NCBI GenBank assembly: GCA_937872125.1
Contig: CALMNY010000404.1
Coordinates: 1 to 6,607 of the forward strand
Direction: 5' to 3'
Length of the DNA stretch: 6,607 nucleotides
From: an uncultured Candidatus Competibacteraceae bacterium
GTDB taxonomy: Bacteria; Pseudomonadota; Gammaproteobacteria; Competibacterales; Competibacteraceae
Shown: positions 1 through 5,434 of the stretch, piece by piece
Layout: each line of letters begins with the position of its first letter
Numbering within the stretch: the first letter of the stretch is position 1
Program-made: the position numbers and the translations under genes
Notes under the pieces: model-generated
The model's input: only the letters and a program-made list of their open reading frames with translations
Told to the model about the DNA's origin: nothing
Database searches by the model: none

Positions 1-287
1 ATCGGGGTGCGGCCGCCCATGGCGCGGGCCAGTTCGCCGACTACGAAGGGCTGCGGTTCCCCCCAGGGTAAAACCCGGTCCTCTGCCCGCAGCTCGTCGG
101 GATGCGGCAGGTACAGGAACGAGGGCAGCATGGCCCGCTCCTCAACCGAACCCGGTGCGGTCAACTGGGGGATGACCTCGATCCCCTCGACCACGTCGTC
201 GCGGTCGCTGGTGGTCAAATCCACCGCCGCCATCACGCAATGCGTGGTGCCCAGATCAATGCCGACGGCGTAACGGGCCTCGCTCAT
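1..287 (-). CDS. Hsp70/DnaK-like chaperone ATPase, N-terminal 95 codons (runs off left edge)
   Basis: This is the start of an Hsp70-family ATPase. Seen: residues 8-17 read VGIDLGTTHC, the phosphate-1 motif that binds the ATP phosphates at the start of the Hsp70/actin fold. Residues 54-61 (LPSFLYLP) occupy the place of the TPS segment of DnaK, and residues 82-90 (VVGELARAM) the place of its VG-xxA segment. The stretch between the first motif and LPSFLYLP is longer than in classical DnaK and acidic, which points to a divergent Hsp70 paralogue rather than the housekeeping DnaK. The start is ATG at 287-285, preceded 6 bases upstream by a strong GGAGGT (299-294). That ATG overlaps the stop codon of the DUF2760 gene as ATGA, so the two are likely translated together. 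The rest of the ATPase domain and any substrate-binding domain lie outside the window, so its ability to bind client proteins cannot be judged. Confidence 0.9.
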   Translation of the reverse strand, partial: MSEARYAVGIDLGTTHCVMAAVDLTTSDRDDVVEGIEVIPQLTAPGSVEERAMLPSFLYLPHPDELRAEDRVLPWGEPQPFVVGELARAMGGRTP

Positions 288-835
288 AATTCCACCTCCG
301 CCGGGGCCAGCACCCGGACATCATGGCCCTCCGTAAGCTTGGGCAATTTAATCTCGGTCACTCGCCAGCCCCGGTGCATCAGCGTACCGGTAAAGGGTGG
401 CTGACCGACCACGTTACCGGTCAACCGTACCGTTGCGGCGTCGAAGCCGGCCGCCAGCGTCAACCGCGCGCCCTCGGCTTCGGCTCGGGCCGGCTCCAGG
501 CGCAGGTACTCGTGGAGCACCTTGTGGCAGCCCTCATGCACCACCCGCGCCGCACCGCCGATCTCGGCGTCAGAATAGGCGGTGACGTTCTCTTCCAGAA
601 AATCAATCAACCGCCCCTCCCGCTGCAACAGCGCCAACAGTTGCAGGGCAGAATCCGGTGGCGGCTCCCGCAACGACGGTTTAGCCTCAGCAGCGACCGG
701 AGCGGCCAGTCCGGGCAACTCGCCCCGCGCCAAGCGCGCCACACCATCGGCAAACGCCTTATCGCCCAGAGTCCGTATGAACGCACGTAGCGCCAGAATC
801 AGGCGGTCAAGAAAACTCCGTGATGAATCGCTCAT
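284..835 (-). CDS. DUF2760 domain protein, partner gene of an Hsp70-like ATPase
   Basis: A 183-residue soluble protein with no signal peptide or membrane segment. Residues 1-40 form a basic, amphipathic helical region and residues 41-60 a Pro/Ala-rich linker. Residues about 62-180 match the DUF2760 pattern as I remember it: a helical part with LLALLQREGRLIDFLEE (66-82), YSDAEIG (87-93) and HEGCHKVLHEYL (100-111), then a beta-rich end containing PPFTGTLMHRGWRV (146-159). The molecular function of DUF2760 is not known to me. Its gene commonly sits directly in front of an Hsp70-like gene, as here, with a 4-bp ATGA overlap. That makes a co-factor or regulator of the Hsp70 the reasonable inference. 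The start at 835 is supported by AGGAG at 848-844, 8 bases upstream. The first gene of the pair is transcribed away from the PilH-like gene. Confidence 0.85.
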   Translation of the reverse strand: MSDSSRSFLDRLILALRAFIRTLGDKAFADGVARLARGELPGLAAPVAAEAKPSLREPPPDSALQLLALLQREGRLIDFLEENVTAYSDAEIGGAARVVHEGCHKVLHEYLRLEPARAEAEGARLTLAAGFDAATVRLTGNVVGQPPFTGTLMHRGWRVTEIKLPKLTEGHDVRVLAPAEVEL

Positions 836-1069
836 AAAGCCTACTCCTATGAATCAGACAGATGAAATGGCTTATCCTACCATGCGCCCACGCCGCGCCA
901 GCGGTAAGAAAACCATCCCCGAAAACCCTGAATTTGTCTTATCATGCTCATCAGCGAAAGCCGGCATAGTCGGCCCGATTGAATCCAACGGCGGCGCGGA
1001 TCACCCCGGCCCCGCAACCGCCCTAACCAGCGCGCCCAGTACGCGCGAGATCATCTCAGGAGAGACAAT
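836..1069. promoter_or_regulatory. Divergent intergenic region between DUF2760 and the PilH-like gene
   Basis: These 234 bases separate two divergently transcribed genes and should hold both promoters. For the minus-strand DUF2760/Hsp70 pair, TAGGAT (879-874) preceded by TGG resembles an extended -10 element, but no good -35 lies upstream. For the plus-strand receiver gene, TATCAT (940-945) is one base off the sigma-70 -10 consensus, again without a convincing -35. A ribosome binding site AGGAG (1058-1062) stands 7 bases before the ATG at 1070. A short open frame starting at an ATG at 849 crosses the region but has no ribosome binding site and runs into the receiver gene, so I do not call it. 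The two promoter suggestions are weak. Confidence 0.35.
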
Positions 1070-1435
1070 ATGGCCCGCATATTGATTGTCGACGACTCAC
1101 CGACCCAGACGTTGAGTCTCGCCAAAATTGTCAAAAAACATGGGCATGAGACCCTGACCGCCAAGGATGGCGCTGAGGGTGTCGAAATGGCCAAGGCGGA
1201 ACTGCCCGATCTTGTGCTCATGGACGTAGTCATGCCTGGAGTTAATGGTTTTCAGGCCACCCGGCAAATTACCAAGAATCATGCGACCAGCCATATTCCC
1301 GTTATCATTGTGACCACAAAGGATCAGGAAACGGACCGCATTTGGGGAGCGCGGCAAGGCGCCAAGGGCTATGTCACCAAGCCGGTTGATGAGGACACCC
1401 TGATAGAAACCATCAATAAGTTCCTGCCGAAGTAA
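1070..1435 (+). CDS. pilH: Single-domain response regulator, PilH/CheY type
   Basis: A 121-residue protein made only of a receiver domain with no output domain, so it acts by protein-protein contact after phosphorylation by a histidine kinase. All key receiver residues are present: the acidic pair D8/D9, phospho-acceptor D52 in LMDVVMPG, T82 of the switch pair and K104 in TKP. The start MARILIVDDSPT and the segments NGFQATRQ (59-66) and VTTKDQETD (81-89) closely match, from memory, PilH of Pseudomonas. In Pseudomonas, PilH works with PilG and the ChpA kinase to control type IV pilus twitching. No pilG, pilI, pilJ or chpA gene is in the window, so the gene is either an orphan PilH or a paralogue serving another kinase. 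Its codons are visibly more A/T-rich than those of its neighbours. It has a clear AGGAG ribosome binding site and ends 50 bases from the convergent J-protein gene, with no obvious terminator between. Confidence 0.85.
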   Translation: MARILIVDDSPTQTLSLAKIVKKHGHETLTAKDGAEGVEMAKAELPDLVLMDVVMPGVNGFQATRQITKNHATSHIPVIIVTTKDQETDRIWGARQGAKGYVTKPVDEDTLIETINKFLPK

Positions 1436-1485
1436 ACTGCCACCAAGGCTCGCTCACTGCGGCCATACTATTTGTCAGCCATAAC

Positions 1486-2106
1486 TCAGGCGGGCGTGGC
1501 TCGCCTGCTCGCCAACACCGCCAGCGCTGCATGAATCTCGCGTAGCCGCTGGCCATCGCCGCCCCGGTCCGGATGATGGCGCATCGCCAGCCGCCGGTAT
1601 TGACGCTTGATTGCGGCGGCATCCACCGGATCGCGCAGTTCCAGCGTCGCCAGCGCCGCTTGCCGCTGATTCTGCGCCTGGCAGGCGGCGCGGAACTGGC
1701 GCAGCCACTCGCCGACTTCGGCGGCGGTGACCGTGGTCAAGCGCCGCAAATCCACATACCAGTCCGCCAAATCCAGCCTGTCCGGGGCGAGCGTTGTGCT
1801 GTTCTCTGTGAACTCGGCGCCAGAAGCCGGATTCAACACGATGCGCAATGGATCAATCGTCAGGTGGCCACGCCGCTCACGCAGTAGCCGGTCCCGCAAC
1901 CGGTACAAGGTGTGAAACAGCAGATAGTGGCCCCGGAACAGGCTGAGTAACTCGCGGGGGTTGAAGGCGGCGAACAGCGATTGCTCCCGGCGCAGGGTTT
2001 TCAGCAATTCGTGTTCGCTGATCCCGGCGGGATTGGCGGTCAGTAATTCCTCCAGTCGCATTTCCAGGGCATCCAGCGCCTCCGGCGGAGGGATAGTAGC
2101 GTTCAT
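1486..2106 (-). CDS. J-domain co-chaperone with N-terminal DnaJ-related domain
   Basis: A 206-residue cytosolic J-protein. Residues about 10-140 form the helical DnaJ-related region found in gammaproteobacterial proteins of this type (NPAGISEHELLKTL at 25-38, LFHTLYRLRDRLL at 63-75, DPLRIVLNP at 85-93). A J-domain closes the chain: helix II IKRQYRRLAMRHHPDRGGD (166-184) carries the HPD triad at 178-180, which triggers ATP hydrolysis by an Hsp70. Helix I is noncanonical (ALATLELRDP), and helix III is short. There is no Gly/Phe region, zinc finger or substrate-binding domain, so this is a class C J-protein. The start at 2106 overlaps the anti-sigma stop as ATGA, with GGAG at 2115-2112. The gene is last in the operon. 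A partner Hsp70 is not in the operon, but one begins at 287 on the same strand, and housekeeping DnaK is the other candidate. Confidence 0.85.
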   Translation of the reverse strand: MNATIPPPEALDALEMRLEELLTANPAGISEHELLKTLRREQSLFAAFNPRELLSLFRGHYLLFHTLYRLRDRLLRERRGHLTIDPLRIVLNPASGAEFTENSTTLAPDRLDLADWYVDLRRLTTVTAAEVGEWLRQFRAACQAQNQRQAALATLELRDPVDAAAIKRQYRRLAMRHHPDRGGDGQRLREIHAALAVLASRRATPA

Positions 2107-2792
2107 CGCGGCTCCGCCTCATTCAGCGACTCATGGGGGTATTGCCGCCGAAACTCGGCCAGCCGGGCCTCGGCCTCGGCCTGCCGGCCTTGGCGGCGCA
2201 ACTCGGCGATTTCCGCCCGCCATGCCGAGGGTGAGCGAAGATCCGCCGGTTGCTGGAAAGAGGTTGCTTCCTCATCGGCGGGCCGCCGTGCTGGCGCGGC
2301 CTGGAACGACTCCGAGCGCGCCGGCTCCGGCATCGCCCTGGGCCGTATGAGGCGTTGTTCATCCGGTTTCGCGGACGACGGCAACGTCGGACTGGGCACC
2401 GTGGGCGGCGCAACTACCGTATCGGCGCTTCTGGCCCGCGCTGCATTCAGTTCGGCGGCTGGCCGGGCCAGAGACGGTGCGGCTTTTTCCTCCATCGGCG
2501 CTGGCGTTCCACCCAGTTCGCTGGTCGGCGGCAACCCACGCCATAACCCCACTGCCAGCACCACGGTCGCTGCCAGAGCCACGGGCACCGCCCAGAACCG
2601 GGAGACACGCGGCCAGCGCCATGGGATGGCCGGTGTCGGGCGCGGTTTCACCGCCGTCTGCGCCGCCGTCAGAATGCGCTGGTCCAACCAGGCCGGCGGT
2701 TCGGCGTTGCAGGCCGTGCGGTAGCATTCGGACAGCCGCTCATCGTGAATTTCGTTCAGTTCGCTCAATTCACTGGGGCGAGGATCGTTCAT
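2103..2792 (-). CDS. Single-pass membrane protein, putative anti-sigma factor
   Basis: A 229-residue protein that most likely restrains the ECF sigma factor encoded just before it. Residues 1-60 are a cytoplasmic helical region (ERLSECYRTACNA at 18-30, WLDQRILTAA at 35-44). Residues about 66-84 (FWAVPVALAATVVLAVGLW) are the only membrane segment. The remainder would be periplasmic: a long, disordered, Pro/Ala-rich stretch (90-185) and a compact helical end (about 188-222) containing WRAEIAELRRQGRQAEAEA, which looks like a single TPR-type hairpin. It lacks the HxxxCxxC zinc-binding motif of ZAS anti-sigma factors. H16, C23 and C28 are present with different spacing. The role rests on gene order (sigma then anti-sigma with ATGA overlap) and topology, not on a recognised family. 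GGAGG at 2803-2799 supports the start. Similar proteins are often labelled hypothetical. Confidence 0.7.
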   Translation of the reverse strand: MNDPRPSELSELNEIHDERLSECYRTACNAEPPAWLDQRILTAAQTAVKPRPTPAIPWRWPRVSRFWAVPVALAATVVLAVGLWRGLPPTSELGGTPAPMEEKAAPSLARPAAELNAARARSADTVVAPPTVPSPTLPSSAKPDEQRLIRPRAMPEPARSESFQAAPARRPADEEATSFQQPADLRSPSAWRAEIAELRRQGRQAEAEARLAEFRRQYPHESLNEAEPR

Positions 2793-3352
2793 AGCGTCCC
2801 TCCCAGGCCGCGCCGCAACCGGACCAGGGCGTAGCGCAAGCGGCTCTTGACGGTTTCTCGTCCGGTTCCGGTGGCCTGCGCAATGGCCTCCAGCGATAAG
2901 CCGGCTTCCTCCTTGAGCAGAAACGCCTCTCGCTGGGCTTCCGGCAGTTCATCCAGCAGTCTGAGCAGGCGCTCGGCCTGCTGGCGACGGTCTTCCTGGT
3001 GCTCTGGCTGTGCTTCCGCCGGCGCCGGAATCTCGGCCCATTCCGGGCAGTCATCAGCGTAGGAAACCGGTAGGCGGCGCGCGCTGGCGCGGTAATGATC
3101 AATCAACCGGTTATGTGCCAGCCGATACAGCCAGGTCGTGAATTTGGCCTGCACGGTATAGCCATTGCGGGCGGCGATCAGTTTCAGCCACACATCCTGG
3201 AACAATTCCTCGGCCACTGCTGGCTGGCCGCACTGGCGCAACAGGTAACGATACAGCGGCCCCTTATGCCGGGCGTACAGCCGGGCGAAGGCGTCGGCAT
3301 CGCCCGCGCCATAGCGCAGCATCAGAGTCTCATCGGCATCGTCGGTCGGCAT
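2789..3352 (-). CDS. ECF-type RNA polymerase sigma factor
   Basis: An extracytoplasmic-function sigma factor of 187 residues that would direct RNA polymerase to a small regulon. Sigma region 2 covers about residues 20-90, with FARLYARH and EELFQDVWLKL (48-58) for core binding and FTTWLYRLAHNRLIDHYR (71-88) for -10 melting. An acidic, Pro/Ala-rich linker follows. Region 4 covers about 130-182, with LLDELPEAQREAFLL and the helix-turn-helix SLEAIAQATGTGRETVKSRL for -35 recognition. I chose ATG at 3352. An in-frame TTG at 3388 would add 12 residues, but those are encoded inside a heptamer repeat and match no sigma factor. The ribosome binding site at 3352 is poor (AAGG only 3 bases away), so translation may depend on the upstream gene or on RNA folding. 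The stop overlaps the anti-sigma start as ATGA, the usual coupling of a sigma with its inhibitor. Confidence 0.92.
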   Translation of the reverse strand: MPTDDADETLMLRYGAGDADAFARLYARHKGPLYRYLLRQCGQPAVAEELFQDVWLKLIAARNGYTVQAKFTTWLYRLAHNRLIDHYRASARRLPVSYADDCPEWAEIPAPAEAQPEHQEDRRQQAERLLRLLDELPEAQREAFLLKEEAGLSLEAIAQATGTGRETVKSRLRYALVRLRRGLGGTL

Positions 3353-3367
3353 GAACCTTAAGGTAAA

Positions 3368-3432
3368 GGCGCGAGGCGCGAGGCGCAAGGCGATCTCCCA
3401 ACCTTTCGCCTTTCGCCTTTGGCCTTTCGCCT
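3368..3432. repeat. Two opposed arms of a 7-bp-period repeat, potential hairpin
   Basis: The gap between the VWA gene and the sigma gene is filled by heptamers. On the plus strand the left arm is GGCGCGA, GGCGCGA, GGCGCAA, GGCG (3368-3392). After a 9-base spacer the right arm is CCTTTCG, CCTTTCG, CCTTTGG, CCTTTCG, CCT (3402-3432). Read on the minus strand, the right arm is the same family (CGAAAGG units), so the arms are inverted relative to each other. Bases 3382-3392 can pair with 3407-3417 with one mismatch in 11 positions. The RNA of the VWA-sigma operon could therefore fold here, setting relative expression or acting as a processing or partial termination point. No T-run follows, so it is not a standard intrinsic terminator. 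The repeat identity is seen; the function is inference. Confidence 0.75.
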
Positions 3433-3437
3433 CCGTT

Positions 3438-5270
3438 TCAACGCACCATTTGCCCCGATTCTTCGTCCTTGGCGGGACCCAGCGATTTGGCCAGTCCGAC
3501 CAGGGTCAGGAACTCGCCGCGATAACCGTAGGGATCGGGGCCGCGCGCCGCACGGGCCAGCGCCAGTACGTCGTCGTAACCAAAAGAACTCGTGTAGCGC
3601 CCGCCGCGCAAGATCTGGCCGAAGCCGGCCACCGCCGCCGCGAAGCGGAACCGTTCGCTGGCTTCCTTCGCCGCCTGGGCCGCCTGGTCGCGGCGGATCG
3701 GCCATTCCAGCAGTTGACTGACATCGCCATCCGGTTGCTTGTAGCGCAGCCGCAGGAACGCGATCTCGTCACCGCGCGCTTCGGCATTTTCGGCGGATTT
3801 GCCGTAGCGCAACGGTTCGGTCAACGCCCCGCCGCTGCCCTTGAGGGCGATTTCGTACAATGCGGTGACCGTATGGCCCGCGCCGATGTCGCCGGCGTCC
3901 ACCGCATCGTTGCTGAAATCTTCGCGGCGCAATATCCGGTTTTCATAACCGATCAACCGATATTCCTCGACCACCGCCGGATTGAACTCGACCTGAATTT
4001 TCACGTCCTTGGCAATCGTCAGCAGAGTGGCGCTCATCTGCTCAACCAGCGTCTTGTTGGCCTCCTGCAGGGTGTCAATGTAGGCGTAGTTGCCATTGCC
4101 GGCGTCGGCCAGTTGTTCCATCAACCGGTCGTTGTAGTTGCCGGTCCCGAAACCCAGTGTAGTCAGCGCAACACCGCTCTTGCGCTGGGCTTCCACCAGG
4201 TTCTTCAGCGCCTCGAAGCTCACCGTACCGACATTGAAATCACCGTCGGTCGCCAGGATCACCCGGTTGACGCCGCCTTTCACAAAACCCTCGCGGGCCA
4301 GATTGTAGGCCAGTTGAATGCCGGCCCCGCCGTTGGTGGAGCCACCGGCGCTCAGCCGATCCAGCGCCGCCTCGATTTTCGCTTTCTGACTGCCCGGTGT
4401 TGGCTCCAGCACCAGACCCGCTGCGCCGGCGTAGACTGCAATGGCGACCTTGTCCTCGGGCCGCAGTTGCCGCACCAGCAGTTTCAGCGCCGGCTTGAGC
4501 AGACCGATCTTGTTGGGCGATTCCATCGAACCGGATACATCAATCAGGAATACCAGATTGGCCGGCGGCAACTGGGTTTTCGGCAACTCGTAGCCCTTGA
4601 TCCCGACCGCCAGCAGCAGCGTTTTCGGATTCCACGGCGTCGGCGCCAGTTCGGTGCTGACCCGGAACGGCGGCTGGCGGCTGGCGGGCAGCGGATAGTC
4701 GTAATCGAAGTAGTTGATCATCTCCTCGACCCGCACCGCATCGCGCGGCGGCAACCGGCCTTCGTTGAGGAATCGGCGGACGTTGGCGTAGGAACCGGTA
4801 TCCACATCAATGCTGAAGGTTGAAACCGGCTGCTCGGCGGCCCGCTTGACCGGGTTGTCTTCCTGATGGGCGTATTGCTCGCGGTCAGTCGCTTCGCTGG
4901 CCGCGCGTAATTCATCCAGACCTCGGGTGGGGGGGTTATTCCCTTGCACGGTAGATTGCCTTGTCACCGCCTCGACGGCTTGTCGCTTCGCCTCGGCGGC
5001 GGCTGGCATTGGACTGGCCATCAGAGGTGGAGCCACCGCCTGCGGCTCTGGCGCCGGGGGCGGTGGCGGAGACAATGCAGCGGGTCGGGTGGCGTCCTGC
5101 TCTATCCGCTGGGCTTCGTTGGCGGCATCCTGCTTGGTTGGCTGGGCCTGTTCGGCGGCAACAGTTTTGCCGAGGTTTGGGGGGCTGACGGGCGCGTTGC
5201 TGCGTGAGCACGTGGCGATCAGTGCAACAAGCGCGATCACGCCCAGCGATAACGGAAGCAGTCGGTTCAT
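3438..5270 (-). CDS. YfbK-type von Willebrand factor A domain protein, probably exported
   Basis: A 610-residue protein, the first gene of the sigma factor operon. An N-terminal hydrophobic segment (residues 4-20) ends in ALIATC at 16-21. C21 could be a lipoprotein cysteine, although T20 at -1 is unusual for a lipobox. A low-complexity Ala/Pro/Gln linker (30-95, with a run of prolines near 68-72) follows. Residues about 128-215 are the YfbK-type domain before VWA (FSIDVDTGSYANVRRFL at 152-168). The VWA domain spans about 237-410, with the complete metal site DVSGS (D244, S246, S248), T312 and D342 (TDGD), so divalent-metal-dependent ligand binding is expected. Residues about 420-605 match the C-terminal DUF3520 region. 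Homologues are often labelled Ca-activated chloride channel-like, a name I would not take as function. GGAGG at 5282-5278, 7 bases upstream, fixes the start. An association with ECF sigma genes suggests a sensor or output in the envelope. Confidence 0.9.
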   Translation of the reverse strand: MNRLLPLSLGVIALVALIATCSRSNAPVSPPNLGKTVAAEQAQPTKQDAANEAQRIEQDATRPAALSPPPPPAPEPQAVAPPLMASPMPAAAEAKRQAVEAVTRQSTVQGNNPPTRGLDELRAASEATDREQYAHQEDNPVKRAAEQPVSTFSIDVDTGSYANVRRFLNEGRLPPRDAVRVEEMINYFDYDYPLPASRQPPFRVSTELAPTPWNPKTLLLAVGIKGYELPKTQLPPANLVFLIDVSGSMESPNKIGLLKPALKLLVRQLRPEDKVAIAVYAGAAGLVLEPTPGSQKAKIEAALDRLSAGGSTNGGAGIQLAYNLAREGFVKGGVNRVILATDGDFNVGTVSFEALKNLVEAQRKSGVALTTLGFGTGNYNDRLMEQLADAGNGNYAYIDTLQEANKTLVEQMSATLLTIAKDVKIQVEFNPAVVEEYRLIGYENRILRREDFSNDAVDAGDIGAGHTVTALYEIALKGSGGALTEPLRYGKSAENAEARGDEIAFLRLRYKQPDGDVSQLLEWPIRRDQAAQAAKEASERFRFAAAVAGFGQILRGGRYTSSFGYDDVLALARAARGPDPYGYRGEFLTLVGLAKSLGPAKDEESGQMVR

Positions 5271-5328
5271 AGCGATTCCTCCACGAGGTTTGCGGTTTCG
5301 GGAGTATCAACGTTGCTGGACTGAACAT

Positions 5329-5341
5329 GGGGTTAAGCCCC
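5329..5341. repeat. Short dyad GGGGTTAAGCCCC upstream of the VWA gene
   Basis: Four-base arms GGGG and CCCC flank TTAAG, located about 60 bases before the VWA start in the divergent region. It could be part of an operator or simply chance in GC-rich DNA. No promoter for the minus-strand operon could be placed confidently around it. Confidence 0.3.
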
Positions 5342-5360
5342 GGACCATAAATGGCCGATT

Positions 5361-5385
5361 GAGCGGCTTGCCGTTCGCGCCGCTC
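5361..5385. promoter_or_regulatory. Perfect 7-bp inverted repeat, candidate operator
   Basis: GAGCGGC (5361-5367) and GCCGCTC (5379-5385) are perfect inverted copies around an 11-base centre. The element covers the candidate -35 and much of the spacer of the kinase promoter, and lies in the divergent region shared with the VWA-sigma operon. That is the position expected for a repressor or shared operator. It is not followed by a T-run, so it is not a terminator. No protein partner can be named. Confidence 0.45.
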
Positions 5386-5396
5386 TGCCCCATTAT
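5368..5396 (+). promoter_or_regulatory. Candidate sigma-70 promoter of the kinase gene
   Basis: TTGCCG (5368-5373) and CATTAT (5391-5396) are separated by 17 bases. Each matches four of six consensus positions of the sigma-70 -35 and -10. The -10 ends 38 bases before the kinase ATG, which leaves room for a short leader with the ribosome binding site AGGA (5422-5425). Moderate matches in GC-rich DNA make this a candidate only. Confidence 0.4.
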
Positions 5397-5434
5397 CTTT
5401 TGCATCCCGGAATCCTTGCTCAGGACCCACCATC

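Noticed and set aside
849..1085. Small plus-strand open frame of about 78 codons in the DUF2760/PilH gap
   Set aside because: It has no ribosome binding site, a low-complexity product, and overlaps the receiver gene start.
2347..2727. Open frames on both strands within the anti-sigma gene
   Set aside because: They are out-of-frame shadows in GC-rich sequence, without ribosome binding sites or recognisable motifs.
3353..3388. Sigma factor extended upstream to a TTG start at 3388
   Set aside because: The added 12 residues are translated heptamer repeat and do not resemble any sigma factor N-terminus. ATG at 3352 starts just before the conserved region.
3368..3432. CRISPR array
   Set aside because: The repeat unit is 7 bases with no spacers of constant length, and there are no cas genes.
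3351..4823. 490-codon open frame on the plus strand opposite the VWA gene
   Set aside because: It is the antisense of a well-supported VWA gene with conserved metal-site residues, has no recognisable domain, and is kept open by GC-rich codon bias.
5298..5339. Possible ECF-type promoter for the VWA operon on the minus strand (TTAAC then CGTTGA)
   Set aside because: The spacing of about 20 bases is longer than the usual 16-17 and the -35 lacks the GGAAC consensus, so autoregulation cannot be claimed from this.
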